A stretch of DNA of 8,212 nt. It comes from Alphaproteobacteria bacterium (GTDB lineage: Bacteria; Pseudomonadota; Alphaproteobacteria; CACIAM-22H2). The translations under genes were made by a program, and so were the position numbers. The stretch lies in the NCBI GenBank assembly GCA_016869415.1, contig VGEI01000148.1, positions 1-8,212 on the forward strand. Direction: 5' to 3'. Under the pieces are notes generated by a model. That model did no database searches and was not told the DNA's origin. It saw only the letters and a list, made by a program, of their open reading frames with translations. Of this stretch, positions 1-7,378 are shown one piece after another (within the stretch, counting starts at the first letter, position 1; the number at the start of each line of letters is the position of its first letter).

Positions 1-61
1 GCGCCCGGTGCCGGGGTATCAAATATAAGGTCAGCCGAAGCCGCGCGGAGGATGCCGAGAG

Positions 62-1069
62 ATGTTCATCAAGCGTAAGAAGGGCTGGGAGATTCCGGAA
101 TCCCAGGCGACACCCGAAGCGGTGTTCCGCAACCGCCGGCGTTTCCTCACTGCCAGCGTGGGCGGCGCGACCGCAATCGGCGGCGGCGCCTACTTGGCCT
201 TCAGCGGCGGTGACGGGGCGGGCGCCACGGCGGCAACACAGGTGGCGCAGGCCGATCCCTCTGCCGGGTTTTATCCCGCGCCGCGCAGCATGCGCTACCG
301 CCTTGACCGCGAGCTTACCGAGGAGAAGACGGCGACCACCTACAACAATTTCTACGAGTTCGGCACGTCGAAGAACATCTGGCAGGCGGCGCAAAAGCTG
401 CCGATCCGCCCGTGGCAGGTGAAGATAGACGGCCTCGTGGACAAGGAGATGGTCCTCGACATCGACGACCTCCTCAAGAAGGTTCAGCTCGAGGAACGGC
501 TCTACCGCCATCGCTGCGTCGAGGCCTGGTCGATGGCCGTGCCTTGGACCGGCTTCCCGATGAAGGCGCTGGTCGAGATTGCCAATCCTAAGTCGTCGGC
601 CAAGTACGTGCGCATGGAGACCTTCAACCGCCCGGATATCGCCAGTGGCATGAAGGCCTCGTTCTATCCCTGGCCCTATATCGAGGGGCTGACGGTCGAG
701 GAGGCGGCGAACGAGATGACGCTGCTCGCCACCGGTGTCTATGGCAAGCCGCTGCCCAAGCAGATGGGTGCCCCCTTGCGCCTGGTGACGCCGTGGAAGT
801 ACGGCTTCAAGTGCGTGAAGTCGATCGTGCGCTTCACCTTCACCGACGAGCGCCCGCGCAGCTTCTGGGAAGTGGCGCAGGGCTCGGAGTACGGGTTCTG
901 GGCCAACGTCAATCCGAAAGTCTCGCATCCGCGCTGGAGCCAGGCGAGCGAAGAGCTCATCGGCACGGGCGGCAAGCGCGTACCGACCCAGCTCTACAAT
1001 GGCTACGGCGATTTCGTCGCCCAGCTTTACACCGGCCTGGAGCAGAAGGGCGAACGGCTGTGGATGTAA
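62..1069 (+). CDS. msrP: Protein-methionine-sulfoxide reductase catalytic subunit MsrP (YedY family)
   Basis: This is the periplasmic molybdopterin enzyme that reduces methionine sulfoxide in oxidised envelope proteins, normally taking electrons from the membrane haem protein MsrQ. The 335 residues match the usual family length. A twin-arginine signal is visible at about residues 24-48 (NRRRFL followed by a Gly/Ala-rich hydrophobic stretch), which fits Tat export of a cofactor-loaded protein. The sulfite-oxidase-type fold is marked by NNFYEFG (95-101), RHRCVEAWSM (149-158) with Cys152 as the expected molybdenum ligand, and PWKYGFK (244-250) of the cofactor pocket. The C-terminal part (SFWE, then NVNP and HPRWSQA) is also typical of MsrP. 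The ATG at 62 has a purine-rich GGAGG about ten bases upstream. MsrQ, often next door, is not found downstream; the next gene is convergent and unrelated. Family assignment is firm; electron partner is inference. Confidence 0.96.
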   Translation: MFIKRKKGWEIPESQATPEAVFRNRRRFLTASVGGATAIGGGAYLAFSGGDGAGATAATQVAQADPSAGFYPAPRSMRYRLDRELTEEKTATTYNNFYEFGTSKNIWQAAQKLPIRPWQVKIDGLVDKEMVLDIDDLLKKVQLEERLYRHRCVEAWSMAVPWTGFPMKALVEIANPKSSAKYVRMETFNRPDIASGMKASFYPWPYIEGLTVEEAANEMTLLATGVYGKPLPKQMGAPLRLVTPWKYGFKCVKSIVRFTFTDERPRSFWEVAQGSEYGFWANVNPKVSHPRWSQASEELIGTGGKRVPTQLYNGYGDFVAQLYTGLEQKGERLWM

Positions 1070-1076
1070 CGGCGAA

Positions 1077-1155
1077 CTGAAGCCCGCGGAGGTGGGGTTC
1101 AGCTAGCCGCGGCGGCGAGCGCTGAAATGGGCCTTGCCGTTGCCTGGGGCTTCAG
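1077..1155. repeat. Inverted repeats in the convergent msrP / reductase gap
   Basis: The 82-base gap between the stop codons of the two convergent genes holds nested dyads. The outer pair is CTGAAGCCC (1077-1085) and GGGCTTCAG (1147-1155), nine perfect bases per arm, the right arm covering the stop codon of the reductase gene. The inner pair is TTCAGC (1098-1103) and GCTGAA (1121-1126), enclosing a GC-rich GCCGCGGC core. There is no T-run on either strand, so this is not a classical Rho-independent terminator. It could still fold in either transcript and help separate the two convergent units; that role is inference. Confidence 0.4.
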
Positions 1156-2189
1156 GCCGTTCCAACGACAGGCGATAGCTTCTTCAGCTCCTCCAGCAAC
1201 GCACTGGGGACGCTGATACCGTGTCGTTCGCTGCGCTGGATAGCGGCATAACGCCGATCGGACGGCAGCCGAACGCCAGGCTGTTTCCGAGCCTCCGCGA
1301 AGAAGGCCTTGGCGCGCTGTTGCCAATCGTCGGCCAGGCCGAAGTTGAAAATCGCCGGGTCGACGGCAATCAGCAATTCTCCGCCAGGCGGTGGGCCGCC
1401 GTCGCCATTGTCGAGTGCGGCGGCCTCCCGGCTGGTGGGTTCGCCGATCAGAGGTCCGGCGAGCAATTCGACCATCATCGACAACGCCGAGCCCTTGTAA
1501 CCCCCGAATGGAAGAAGGGCGCCCGCCAGCGCCTCCGCCGGGTCCGGCGTCGGCCTACCCGAGGCATCGATGGCCCATCCTTCGGGCAGCGCCTTGCCGG
1601 CCCGGCCCATAAGCTCTACTTGTCCGCGTGCGGCTGCACTGGTCGCGAAATCGAAGACGAACGGCTTTTCTCCGCTACGCGGCCAGCCGAAAGCGATCGG
1701 GTTCGTGCCCATCAGCCGGCGAGTACCGCCGTGGGGGACGACAATGCATTGCCCGACCGTGAACGCCCAGCACGCAAGTCCCGCTTCGACGATCGGATCG
1801 AGATCGTGCCAGAGGGCTGAGAAATGATGGCAGTTCGTCAGCGCCAGAGCGGCAATGCCGTTGCTTCTGGCGGCCTCGATCAACGCCGAAGCGCCCGTTG
1901 CGTGGGCCGCGGGGGCAAAGCCGCTATCTCCGTCGACGCGTAGGAAACTGCCGGCAACGCGGCAGAGGCGAGGCTGAGCAGCCGCATTGACGCGCCCACT
2001 GCGGATACTGCCGACATAGCCGATCAATCTGTAAAGACCGTGGGACGGGCACTCGGCGGCCTCGGCGAGCGCTATCGCTCGTGCGATCGGCTCTGCCTGA
2101 CGATCGGCGAGTCCGTTGCCCCTCAGAATCCGGAGGGCGAAGTCCTCCGCCTCCGCAACGCTCATGACCGTGGCAGGCTCGCCGATCAC
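1152..2189 (-). CDS. dpkA: Delta1-pyrroline-2-carboxylate / delta1-piperideine-2-carboxylate reductase (Ldh/MDH2 family, DpkA-like)
   Basis: This is a cytoplasmic NAD(P)H-dependent oxidoreductase of the Ldh (malate/L-lactate dehydrogenase 2) family. Closest remembered relatives are the DpkA-type reductases that convert delta1-pyrroline-2-carboxylate to L-proline and delta1-piperideine-2-carboxylate to L-pipecolate. Visible marks are PSHGLYRL (48-55), NCHHFSALW (119-127) in the place of the usual NSHHFGA catalytic segment, VVPHGG (150-155), GTNPIAFG (161-168), VFDFATSA (178-185), LPEGW (201-205) and LPFGGYKGSALSMMVELLA (226-244). NCHHFSALW and the FGG-KGS-LSMMVELLA block are what separate DpkA-like proteins from ordinary malate or sulfolactate dehydrogenases. 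The length of 345 residues is normal. The start is a GTG at 2189 backed by an AGGAG seven bases upstream; an in-frame ATG eight codons later lacks comparable support. It is the last gene of the operon, and the enolase-superfamily gene before it would supply its substrate. The substrate assignment is inferred from motifs and context. Confidence 0.87.
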   Translation of the reverse strand: MIGEPATVMSVAEAEDFALRILRGNGLADRQAEPIARAIALAEAAECPSHGLYRLIGYVGSIRSGRVNAAAQPRLCRVAGSFLRVDGDSGFAPAAHATGASALIEAARSNGIAALALTNCHHFSALWHDLDPIVEAGLACWAFTVGQCIVVPHGGTRRLMGTNPIAFGWPRSGEKPFVFDFATSAAARGQVELMGRAGKALPEGWAIDASGRPTPDPAEALAGALLPFGGYKGSALSMMVELLAGPLIGEPTSREAAALDNGDGGPPPGGELLIAVDPAIFNFGLADDWQQRAKAFFAEARKQPGVRLPSDRRYAAIQRSERHGISVPSALLEELKKLSPVVGTA

Positions 2190-2196
2190 CGCGCCG

Positions 2197-2199
2197 CTC

Positions 2200-2201
<2 letters not shown>
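2197..2201 (-). promoter_or_regulatory. Ribosome binding site fixing the GTG start of the reductase
   Basis: On the minus strand AGGAG lies seven bases before the GTG at 2189 and overlaps the TAG stop codon (2200-2202) of the preceding enolase-superfamily gene by two bases. The stop and start are ten bases apart. This arrangement suggests translational coupling of dehydratase and reductase and is the reason for preferring GTG over the downstream ATG. Confidence 0.65.
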
Positions 2202-3306
<1,105 letters not shown>

Positions 3307-3315
3307 GGATTCCGC

Positions 3316-4269
3316 TCAGGAACGTCCTGACCCTATTGCCTTCGACCAGGATGCGTACCAGCGCTTGAATAGCTCGAGCTGGTTTCTTGCGAAGGTCTTC
3401 TGGCTCTCGGAGAGCGCATCCGACGGATTGAAATGCAGCTCGTACTCGCGATTGCCTTCTAGCAGCATCAGGTACTTGTAGAAGAGGACGAGGTCTACGC
3501 CCTCATCGAAGGTGGAGAGAACCTTGAGCGCCGCCTCCAATTCAAGCGCGTGACGACGCGCCACCGGATCGCCTTTGGCGGCCGCTTCGCAAAGCGCGAC
3601 GAGATGCAGGACTTCCCTCGGCAGCACGTTGCCGATGCCGGTGATGGCGCCCGTCGCCCCGCAGTTCACATAGCCGTGGAACACTTCGGTATCGACGCCG
3701 ACCATCAAGCACAGGGCCGCAGAGCGGCCGGTGATGTGCTCCGCCGCGTAGCTCATCGCCTTGGCGCTGCCGAATTCCTTGAATCCGACGAGATGCGGAT
3801 AGGCTTTGTGCAAGGACAGGAAGAGATCGGCCTTGGTCTCGAAGCCATAGTACGGGCTGTTGTAGATAACCGAGGGCAGGTCGACCGCCGCTTCGAGAAT
3901 CCCGGCAAAATGGGCGTGCTGAGCTTCGACGGAAGACCCGCGGGAGAGAACTCGCGGGATCACCATGAGGCCGGCGGCACCAATCGATTTGGCATGCGCT
4001 GCGAATGCCGCCGCACGCATCGGATTTTGCGCGCCCGTGCCGACCACGACGCGAAGGCCGGCCTTGACGAGGCGTTCGGTGCCGAGCATGCGCTGCTCGT
4101 CGGTTAACAAGGGCCAGTCGCCCATCGAGCCGCAGTAGATGACGCCGGACATTCCCGCCGCCACCAGCTCCTTGCCTTTGCGGACCAGGGCATCGAAATC
4201 AGGCGTGCGATCGGGCCGGCACGGCGTCATAAGGGCCGGCATGACGCCTGCGAATACGTTCTTGCTCAT
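3316..4269 (-). CDS. DapA/DHDPS-superfamily lyase, probable delta1-pyrroline-4-hydroxy-2-carboxylate deaminase-like protein
   Basis: This is a class I (Schiff-base) TIM-barrel enzyme of the dihydrodipicolinate synthase family. With the ATG start it has 317 residues. The Schiff-base lysine is Lys164 in VGFKEFG and the catalytic tyrosine is Tyr136 in VIYNSPYYG. The usual GTTGE substrate-carboxylate loop is replaced by CGSMGDWPLL (46-55), and AGLMVIPRVLSRG (99-111) is also distinctive. Together with GVDTEVFHG (191-199) these resemble the rhizobial HypD / pseudomonad LhpC type Pyr4H2C deaminases, which open the imine to alpha-ketoglutarate semialdehyde with loss of ammonia. This is not the lysine-pathway DapA. 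A GTG three codons upstream (4278) gives an alternative start, residues MKP preceding MSKN; neither has a strong ribosome site, and I prefer the ATG. Nine bases separate its stop from the next gene. The exact substrate is inferred. Confidence 0.85.
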   Translation of the reverse strand: MSKNVFAGVMPALMTPCRPDRTPDFDALVRKGKELVAAGMSGVIYCGSMGDWPLLTDEQRMLGTERLVKAGLRVVVGTGAQNPMRAAAFAAHAKSIGAAGLMVIPRVLSRGSSVEAQHAHFAGILEAAVDLPSVIYNSPYYGFETKADLFLSLHKAYPHLVGFKEFGSAKAMSYAAEHITGRSAALCLMVGVDTEVFHGYVNCGATGAITGIGNVLPREVLHLVALCEAAAKGDPVARRHALELEAALKVLSTFDEGVDLVLFYKYLMLLEGNREYELHFNPSDALSESQKTFARNQLELFKRWYASWSKAIGSGRS

Positions 4270-4289
4270 TGGCTTCACACTTTGTCAAA

Positions 4290-4318
4290 GGCCGCCGCCG
4301 CGGCGAACGGCGGTGGCC
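4290..4318 (-). promoter_or_regulatory. GC-rich intercistronic hairpin between dctP and the DapA-like gene
   Basis: Arms GGCCGCCGCCG (4290-4300) and CGGCGGTGGCC (4308-4318) pair over eleven positions with one mismatch in the minus-strand transcript, around a seven-base loop. It sits in the 63-base gap, the longest inside the operon. Only three U residues follow the stem in the transcript, so termination would be weak or partial. A stem here, just after the gene for an abundant binding protein, would protect the upstream mRNA or lower expression of the enzymes relative to the transporter. A further dyad, CTTTGTCAAAG, lies beside it at 4280-4290. The structure is seen; the function is inferred. 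Confidence 0.6.
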
Positions 4319-4332
4319 CCTGAAACTCCACG

Positions 4333-5316
4333 TTAGATGGACGCCCCGACTTTGCGCAGGTTGGCGATGACCGGCGCCTGAGGCATCCAGATCTTGTCGA
4401 ATTCGGCGATGACAGCCTCCGTGTCCGCGACGGCCACCTGCCGGATCGGCACGGGGCCCTTCTTGAAATTCTCGATCAGGTTGGGCTCGTTGCCGGCCAG
4501 TTCGTCGATCTGGCTGTCGAGGGTCTCCTTCACCGACTTGGTGATGATCTCCCTGTCGGCTGCCGGCAAAGCCTGCCAGACGCGGCCCGAGACGACTGCG
4601 GCAAACGGCATAAAGACCGCATTCATCTGCAGGATCACCTTGGAGACTTTGTCGAAGCGCTGGTTCCAGGAGAACTCCAGGTCGGCCTCCAAGCCGTCAA
4701 CCTGCCCATTGGCCATGGCGTCGAACACCTGCGGCGTCGGGATCGGCGTCGGCGCCGCTCCAAGCAACTGATAGAAGTCGCGGTAGACCGGCGTCGGGTT
4801 GATGCGCAGCTTCATGCCCTTGATGTCCGCGAGCGAGCGGAGATCCCGGGAGGAGAAGATCGCGCGCATGCCCGTGATGCCCCAACCGAGGCCGATGGTG
4901 CCGGTCTCGCGCGGCAGCACATCGAACAGTTTGACCACCTCGGGATGGCGGACGAATTTGGCGACAGCCGGCGTCGAACGCACCAGATAGGGCGCGTTTA
5001 TCGCGGCCAGGTGCGGCACCCGCGAACCGAGCTCCGCCGCCTGGATGAAGCCCATGTCCAAAGCTCCGGACTGAAGCTGCTGCATCATGGCAGATTCGTT
5101 GCCGAGCTGGCCTGAGTGAAACACGCTCATTGTCAGGCGCCCGTTGGTTACGGCCTTGAGCCTTTCGCCGAGAGCGAGCGCGGCCTTGTTCCAGGAATGG
5201 CCGACGGGCGTAATCAGCCCGAGGCGCAGCTCTTTAGCCTGGGCAAGCGCCAGGGAGGGAGCGGCTAAGGGGAGCGAGGCTCCGATCGCGAGAACCTGAC
5301 GGCGGGACAAAGACAT
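4333..5316 (-). CDS. TRAP transporter substrate-binding protein, DctP family
   Basis: This periplasmic protein binds the transported carboxylate and delivers it to the DctQ/DctM membrane pair. The 327 residues begin with an export signal: SRRQVL (4-9), a hydrophobic stretch to about residue 22, and an Ala-X-Ala cleavage zone around 23-27. The twin arginine is Tat-like but could also serve Sec. The mature part opens with the typical strand LRLGLITPVGHSWNKAA. Arg171 in GMKLRINPTPVY is the expected ligand-carboxylate-binding arginine; Arg151 in TGMRAIFS is a second likely contact. PQVFDAMANGQVDGLE (195-210) is the classic DctP helix and loop. The ATG at 5316 is chosen because AAAGGAG stands just upstream. 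An earlier in-frame ATG at 5349 overlaps the dctM stop and would add eleven charged residues before the signal. It is placed third in the operon after both permeases. The ligand is not readable; a hydroxyproline-like amino acid or betaine is inferred from context. Confidence 0.92.
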   Translation of the reverse strand: MSLSRRQVLAIGASLPLAAPSLALAQAKELRLGLITPVGHSWNKAALALGERLKAVTNGRLTMSVFHSGQLGNESAMMQQLQSGALDMGFIQAAELGSRVPHLAAINAPYLVRSTPAVAKFVRHPEVVKLFDVLPRETGTIGLGWGITGMRAIFSSRDLRSLADIKGMKLRINPTPVYRDFYQLLGAAPTPIPTPQVFDAMANGQVDGLEADLEFSWNQRFDKVSKVILQMNAVFMPFAAVVSGRVWQALPAADREIITKSVKETLDSQIDELAGNEPNLIENFKKGPVPIRQVAVADTEAVIAEFDKIWMPQAPVIANLRKVGASI

Positions 5317-5323
5317 GGCATTT

Positions 5324-5328
5324 CTCCT
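5324..5328 (-). promoter_or_regulatory. Ribosome binding site fixing the dctP start
   Basis: AGGAG inside an A-rich AAAAGGAGAAA run lies seven bases before the ATG at 5316 on the minus strand. It is the clearest ribosome site in the operon and decides the start of the binding protein. It fits the need for many copies of binding protein per membrane unit. Confidence 0.7.
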
Positions 5329-5345
5329 TTTCTCGGGATGCTGAT

Positions 5346-6611
5346 TCATTTCAAGAGCGCAAGTGACAGCCGGGGGTAGATCGACAGCAGGACCAGCAAG
5401 ATGCAGGCCATGCCGAAGAACGGCAGGGTGACCATGAACATCTTGCCGGGTTTGGCGCCGGTGACGGCTGCCGCAACGAAGAAGCAAAGACCGACCGGAG
5501 GCGAGAGCAGACCCAGTACGAGATTGATGACGACGGCCACGCCGAAGTGGCGGGGATCGATCCCGTAGACCTCCGTGGCTATCGGCAACAGGATCGGGAC
5601 CGTCATGATGAGGCCCGGTATGCCGTCGATCACCGTGCCGATGACAAGCAGGATCACGTTTGTCAGCAGCATGAAGCTGACCGGATCGTTGGCTACCGTC
5701 TGCACCCACGCGGCCGCCGCCTGCGGGACCTTGCCGTAGATCAGCACCCACGAGAATACGGAAGCCGCAGCGACCAGGAACAGCACGATCGCCGAATAGA
5801 TCCCAGCTCTGAGCATCATCTCCGGCAACCGGGAGAGCTCGAATTCCTTCGTCCAGAACCTGCCAACAAGGGCTGCCGCGACGGCGCCGACCGCGGCAGA
5901 TTCCGTGGCGTTGGCAAGGCCGGTGAGGATCGACCCGACGATGACGATCGGGATAAGCATCGTCGGTGCAGCCTTGAGGATGACGGCAAGCCGCTGTCGC
6001 GGCGTCTGCTTCTCACCTCGTGGAAAATTGTAGACAGAGCCCAGCAGGGCGATCACGACGAAGAAAAGAGCCGTGAGGATGAGGCCGGGCAGGATGCCGG
6101 CAATCAGCATGTCGCTGACGGAAACCTGCGCCATCACGCTGTAGACCACGAACATGACCGATGGCGGGATGATGGGTCCCAGCATGCCGCCGTAAGCGGT
6201 CAGTCCGGCCGCGAAATCCTTGTCGTAGCCCTGCTTCTCCATCTCCGGCACCATGATCTGCGACATGATCGCGACCTGGGCCGTGGCGGAGCCGAGAATC
6301 GACGCCACGAACATGTTGGCGAGGATGTTCACGTAGGCAAGGCCGGCCCGCAGCGAACCGACGAATGCCATCGCGAGATCGACGATCCGCCGCGTGATCC
6401 CGCCGCCATTCATGATCTCTCCGATCAGAATGAAAAGCGGAATGGCAATCAGCCCGTAGCTGTCGACCCCGCCGAACATCTGCAATGGAAACGACTGAAA
6501 CAGGATCGGGTTGCCCGAGATGAGAATGTAGGCGATCGCGCCGATGCACAGGCAAAGGCCGATCGGCACGCCGACGAACATCAAGATGAGGAATGCGGCG
6601 CTCGTCAGCAT
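5346..6611 (-). CDS. TRAP transporter large permease, DctM family
   Basis: This is the inner-membrane translocation subunit, which couples solute uptake to a sodium or proton gradient. The 421 residues are the normal length for DctM and form around a dozen hydrophobic segments. Family marks are GVPIGLCLCIGA near the N-terminus, PLFILIGEIMNGGG (about 58-71), ANMFVASILGSATAQVAIMS (about 98-117), the EMEKQGYDKDFAAGLTAYGG stretch followed by LGPIIPPSVMFVVYSV (about 149-164), ADMLIAGILPGL-like segment after it, and in the C-terminal half PILLPI and LVLGLLSPPVGLCFFVAAAVTG. The two PP-containing turns are characteristic hairpin-loop signatures. The ATG at 6611 directly follows the dctQ stop codon with no gap, so coupled translation is likely. 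It ends 29 bases before dctP starts. The substrate cannot be read from this subunit. Confidence 0.95.
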   Translation of the reverse strand: MLTSAAFLILMFVGVPIGLCLCIGAIAYILISGNPILFQSFPLQMFGGVDSYGLIAIPLFILIGEIMNGGGITRRIVDLAMAFVGSLRAGLAYVNILANMFVASILGSATAQVAIMSQIMVPEMEKQGYDKDFAAGLTAYGGMLGPIIPPSVMFVVYSVMAQVSVSDMLIAGILPGLILTALFFVVIALLGSVYNFPRGEKQTPRQRLAVILKAAPTMLIPIVIVGSILTGLANATESAAVGAVAAALVGRFWTKEFELSRLPEMMLRAGIYSAIVLFLVAAASVFSWVLIYGKVPQAAAAWVQTVANDPVSFMLLTNVILLVIGTVIDGIPGLIMTVPILLPIATEVYGIDPRHFGVAVVINLVLGLLSPPVGLCFFVAAAVTGAKPGKMFMVTLPFFGMACILLVLLSIYPRLSLALLK

Positions 6612-7235
6612 TCAGTTCACGCCGTTGACGCCGGACTTCAGGAAGTCGAAACGCTCTGCGCGGCTGACCAGGCCGAGATCTTCCAACAGGTTCGCCGCGC
6701 TATGTGCGGTCATGCACACGGCAAATACCGGCATGATCAGGTAGAGCGCCCAGAACGGCCAGTTCAACGTCTGCGTCCGCTCCGTGTAGACGAAGTTGAA
6801 GGACGTGCCGGCGAAGTCTTTGGCGTTGAAGCCGGCTTGAGCGATGCCGACAGGATCCAGCCACAGAGTGCACATCCACAGCAGCGCCAGGGCAAACGAC
6901 AGGACCGTTGCGGTAGAGACCGCTTTGGCGGCCTTCACGCCGCGCTCCGGAAGGCGCTCGGTCAGCATGGTGACGGCGAAATCGAGCCGCAGGCGCGTCA
7001 TGGCCGAGGCACCGATGAAAGTCAGAAATACAACCGAATAGATCGCCGACTCGTCGACCCAGTAGAGCGGCATGCCGGTGTAGCGCGTGACCACGTTGAG
7101 CAAGATCAGACCGGCCAGCAGGAACATGAAGCCGCAGACGGCTAACCGTTCCACGGCCAGGAGCTTGGCCGAGAGCCAGACGATGCTTCGGAAGATGGCG
7201 GGGGGGCGATCTGCCGCGATTGCCTGCCCGGTCAT
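6612..7235 (-). CDS. TRAP transporter small permease, DctQ family
   Basis: This is the small inner-membrane subunit that pairs with DctM in a tripartite ATP-independent periplasmic transporter. With the ATG start it has 207 residues and four hydrophobic segments at about 31-51, 63-80, 105-126 and 159-182. The NVVTRYTGMPLYWVDE stretch (47-62) followed by a segment ending in GASAMTR is the usual DctQ signature, with Trp59 and Glu62 in the conserved W-x-x-E position. The loop between segments 3 and 4 (about 127-158) is somewhat long. The ATG at 7235 has GGGAGAGAGG just upstream at 7240-7249. A TTG nine codons earlier (7262) is open but would place a basic leader across that ribosome site. This is the first gene of the operon; the promoter and operator region lie immediately upstream. 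Confidence 0.92.
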   Translation of the reverse strand: MTGQAIAADRPPAIFRSIVWLSAKLLAVERLAVCGFMFLLAGLILLNVVTRYTGMPLYWVDESAIYSVVFLTFIGASAMTRLRLDFAVTMLTERLPERGVKAAKAVSTATVLSFALALLWMCTLWLDPVGIAQAGFNAKDFAGTSFNFVYTERTQTLNWPFWALYLIMPVFAVCMTAHSAANLLEDLGLVSRAERFDFLKSGVNGVN

Positions 7236-7266
7236 CGGACCTCTCTCCCGCTTCTTTGCCAAGGGT

Positions 7267-7293
7267 CGTATATTGTATAAAATCTTGAGTCAA
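7267..7293 (-). promoter_or_regulatory. Candidate promoter of the TRAP/catabolic operon
   Basis: Reading the minus strand, TTGACT (7293-7288) matches the sigma70-type -35 box well. A TATACG (7272-7267) follows after fifteen bases as a possible -10 box; the spacer is short and the -10 match only moderate. The dyad at 7272-7283 lies between the two boxes, which would place a bound regulator where it blocks RNA polymerase. About thirty bases of leader would remain before the dctQ ATG. Confidence 0.4.
7272..7283. promoter_or_regulatory. Candidate GntR/FCD operator in the divergent intergenic region
   Basis: ATTGTATAAAAT differs from the perfect palindrome ATTGTATACAAT at one base, giving five of six symmetric pairs. 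FadR-subfamily (FCD) regulators commonly bind TNGT-N-ACNA-type dyads, and this AT-rich element stands out in a very GC-rich region. It lies between dctQ and the divergent regulator gene. A second short dyad, TTGAGTCAA (7285-7293), is adjacent. The regulator is the obvious candidate to bind; that is inference. Confidence 0.55.
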
Positions 7294-7378
7294 TCGATTT
7301 TTGGGCCGACGGTGCCGATGATGCGGCGATGACTGCGGCCCAGTTCGATCCGGCTGCCGCTCGGGAGTAGGTCTCGGG

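Noticed and set aside
2..28. Possible tail of an upstream plus-strand gene (RPVPGYQI then TAA)
   Set aside because: Only eight codons are visible and no other evidence supports this frame over the others.
4290..4318. A true Rho-independent terminator after dctP
   Set aside because: The stem is strong but only three U residues follow, and the downstream genes appear to have no promoter of their own, so read-through is expected; it is described as an intercistronic hairpin instead.
5317..5751. A 145-codon N-terminal extension of the dctP reading frame
   Set aside because: It lies on the same strand but in another frame over the end of dctM, reads as low-complexity Arg/Gly/His-rich sequence, and the true start has a clear ribosome site and signal peptide.
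5547..7145. A long plus-strand open frame of 532 codons opposite dctM and dctQ
   Set aside because: Its composition (Asp/His/Arg/Gln-rich without domains) is that of an antisense shadow of GC-rich coding DNA; both genes under it have unmistakable family motifs.
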